Assembly (NCBI GenBank): GCA_937944035.1
Contig: CALDZQ010000119.1
Location: 1-5,167 of the forward strand
Direction of reading: 5' to 3'
DNA length: 5,167 nt
DNA from: an uncultured Neomegalonema sp.
GTDB taxonomy: Bacteria; Pseudomonadota; Alphaproteobacteria; Rhodobacterales; Rhodobacteraceae
The notes beneath the pieces were generated by a model. The model did not search any database and was not told where the DNA came from. It saw nothing but the letters and a program-made list of their open reading frames with translations. Numbering within the stretch: position 1 is the first letter of the stretch; every line of letters starts with the position of its first letter. This document shows positions 4,739-5,167 of this stretch, piece by piece. Position numbers and translations under genes: made by a program.

Positions 4739-5167
4739 TCACCGCTTCAATTGCAGCGATGCCAGTTGCGTTGCGCGGTCCGGCGCAAAGCGGAACTGCC
4801 CTGCGGGCTGGGACAGGGTAATCAGGTCATCCTTGCGGACCCCTGCGCCCAGATTATGCACCACCAGCGGATAGCCGGTGCGCGGGTCGCGGTCGCTCAC
4901 AACGATCCCGATATGCGGCTCGTTCCCGCTCAGCCGCCATGTCAGCACATCGCCGGGCTGGAAATCATCAGGCGACGTTCCCACCGGAACACTCGCCCCG
5001 GTGCGCTCGAAGAACGCTTCGAGGTTGACCACGCGACGGTGATCGATATTCGGGTCGGCTTTGGTCAGCCCGTAAATCCGCTTGCTCGGATAGGCACGGA
5101 AGGCGCGGCGCATATCGTCATGGACCAGCGACTGCAAATCAATGCCCAGCGTCCGGTAGCTGCGGAT
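4739..5167 (-). CDS. DUF1287-family protein, N-terminus outside the window
   Basis: The visible 142 residues are the C-terminal part of a DUF1287 protein; the frame stays open to the window edge (IRSYRTLGIDLQSLVHDDM at 5167-5111), so the start lies beyond 5167. Matching family features are LVHDDMRRAFRAYP, the DPNIDHRRVVNLEAFF block, a FQPGDVLTWRL strand, PHIGIVVSDR and LVVHNLGAG. The spacing of His residues in NIDHRR, PHIGIV and VVHN is reminiscent of NlpC/P60-like papain-fold hydrolases that cut cell-wall peptides, but the expected upstream Cys cannot be seen and the family is uncharacterised. The stop is 57 nt before the nitrile hydratase alpha ATG with no clear promoter between, so the genes may be co-transcribed. 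Members often carry a signal peptide, which would be out of view here. Confidence 0.85.
   Translation of the reverse strand: MRSYRTLGIDLQSLVHDDMRRAFRAYPSKRIYGLTKADPNIDHRRVVNLEAFFERTGASVPVGTSPDDFQPGDVLTWRLSGNEPHIGIVVSDRDPRTGYPLVVHNLGAGVRKDDLITLSQPAGQFRFAPDRATQLASLQLKR

Overview
The window looks like a piece of a mid-to-high-GC alphaproteobacterial chromosome. The protein styles fit this group: a Pal/OmpA lipoprotein, a HIT protein, a DM13 lipoprotein and an IS110 transposase. A palindromic element at 1288-1391 also resembles the RIME/RPE-type repeats of alphaproteobacteria. I cannot name the genus from the sequence. Every intact gene lies on the minus strand; the only plus-strand gene is a broken transposase.

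From left to right: a DM13-domain lipoprotein gene (25-504) has its own promoter-like sequence at 559-587. Next is the 5' half of an IS110-family insertion sequence, consisting of a structured leader (638-795) that could be a bridge RNA and a transposase (800-1306) that keeps its DEDD domain but lacks its C-terminal half. The transposase homology stops where a two-part palindromic element begins (1288-1391). That element supplies the stop codon of the truncated transposase on the plus strand and, on the minus strand, the stop codon of the next gene. That gene (1389-2528) encodes a 379-residue Pal-like lipoprotein whose OmpA-type peptidoglycan-binding domain sits in the middle, followed by an unusual tail of about 126 residues.

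The right half is a compact minus-strand operon, read from high to low coordinates: a DUF1287-family protein (partial, runs off the window), then after 57 nt a cobalt-type nitrile hydratase alpha subunit, beta subunit and accessory/activator protein, then a HIT-family protein. The last four genes overlap by 1 to 14 nt, which implies translational coupling. Nitrile hydratase converts nitriles to amides; the alpha subunit carries the cobalt-type claw CTLCSC, the beta subunit completes the active site, and the small accessory protein matures the metal centre. The HIT protein (probably a nucleoside phosphoramidase) is joined to the accessory gene by an ATGA overlap, but nothing shows a biochemical link. 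A hairpin just before the alpha start codon would bury its ribosome binding site.

The points most worth a second look are the structured IS110 leader, the palindromic element that ends two convergent reading frames, the Pal-like protein with a C-terminal tail, and the hairpin over the nitrile hydratase ribosome binding site. I found no CRISPR array, tRNA, rRNA or clearly new system.
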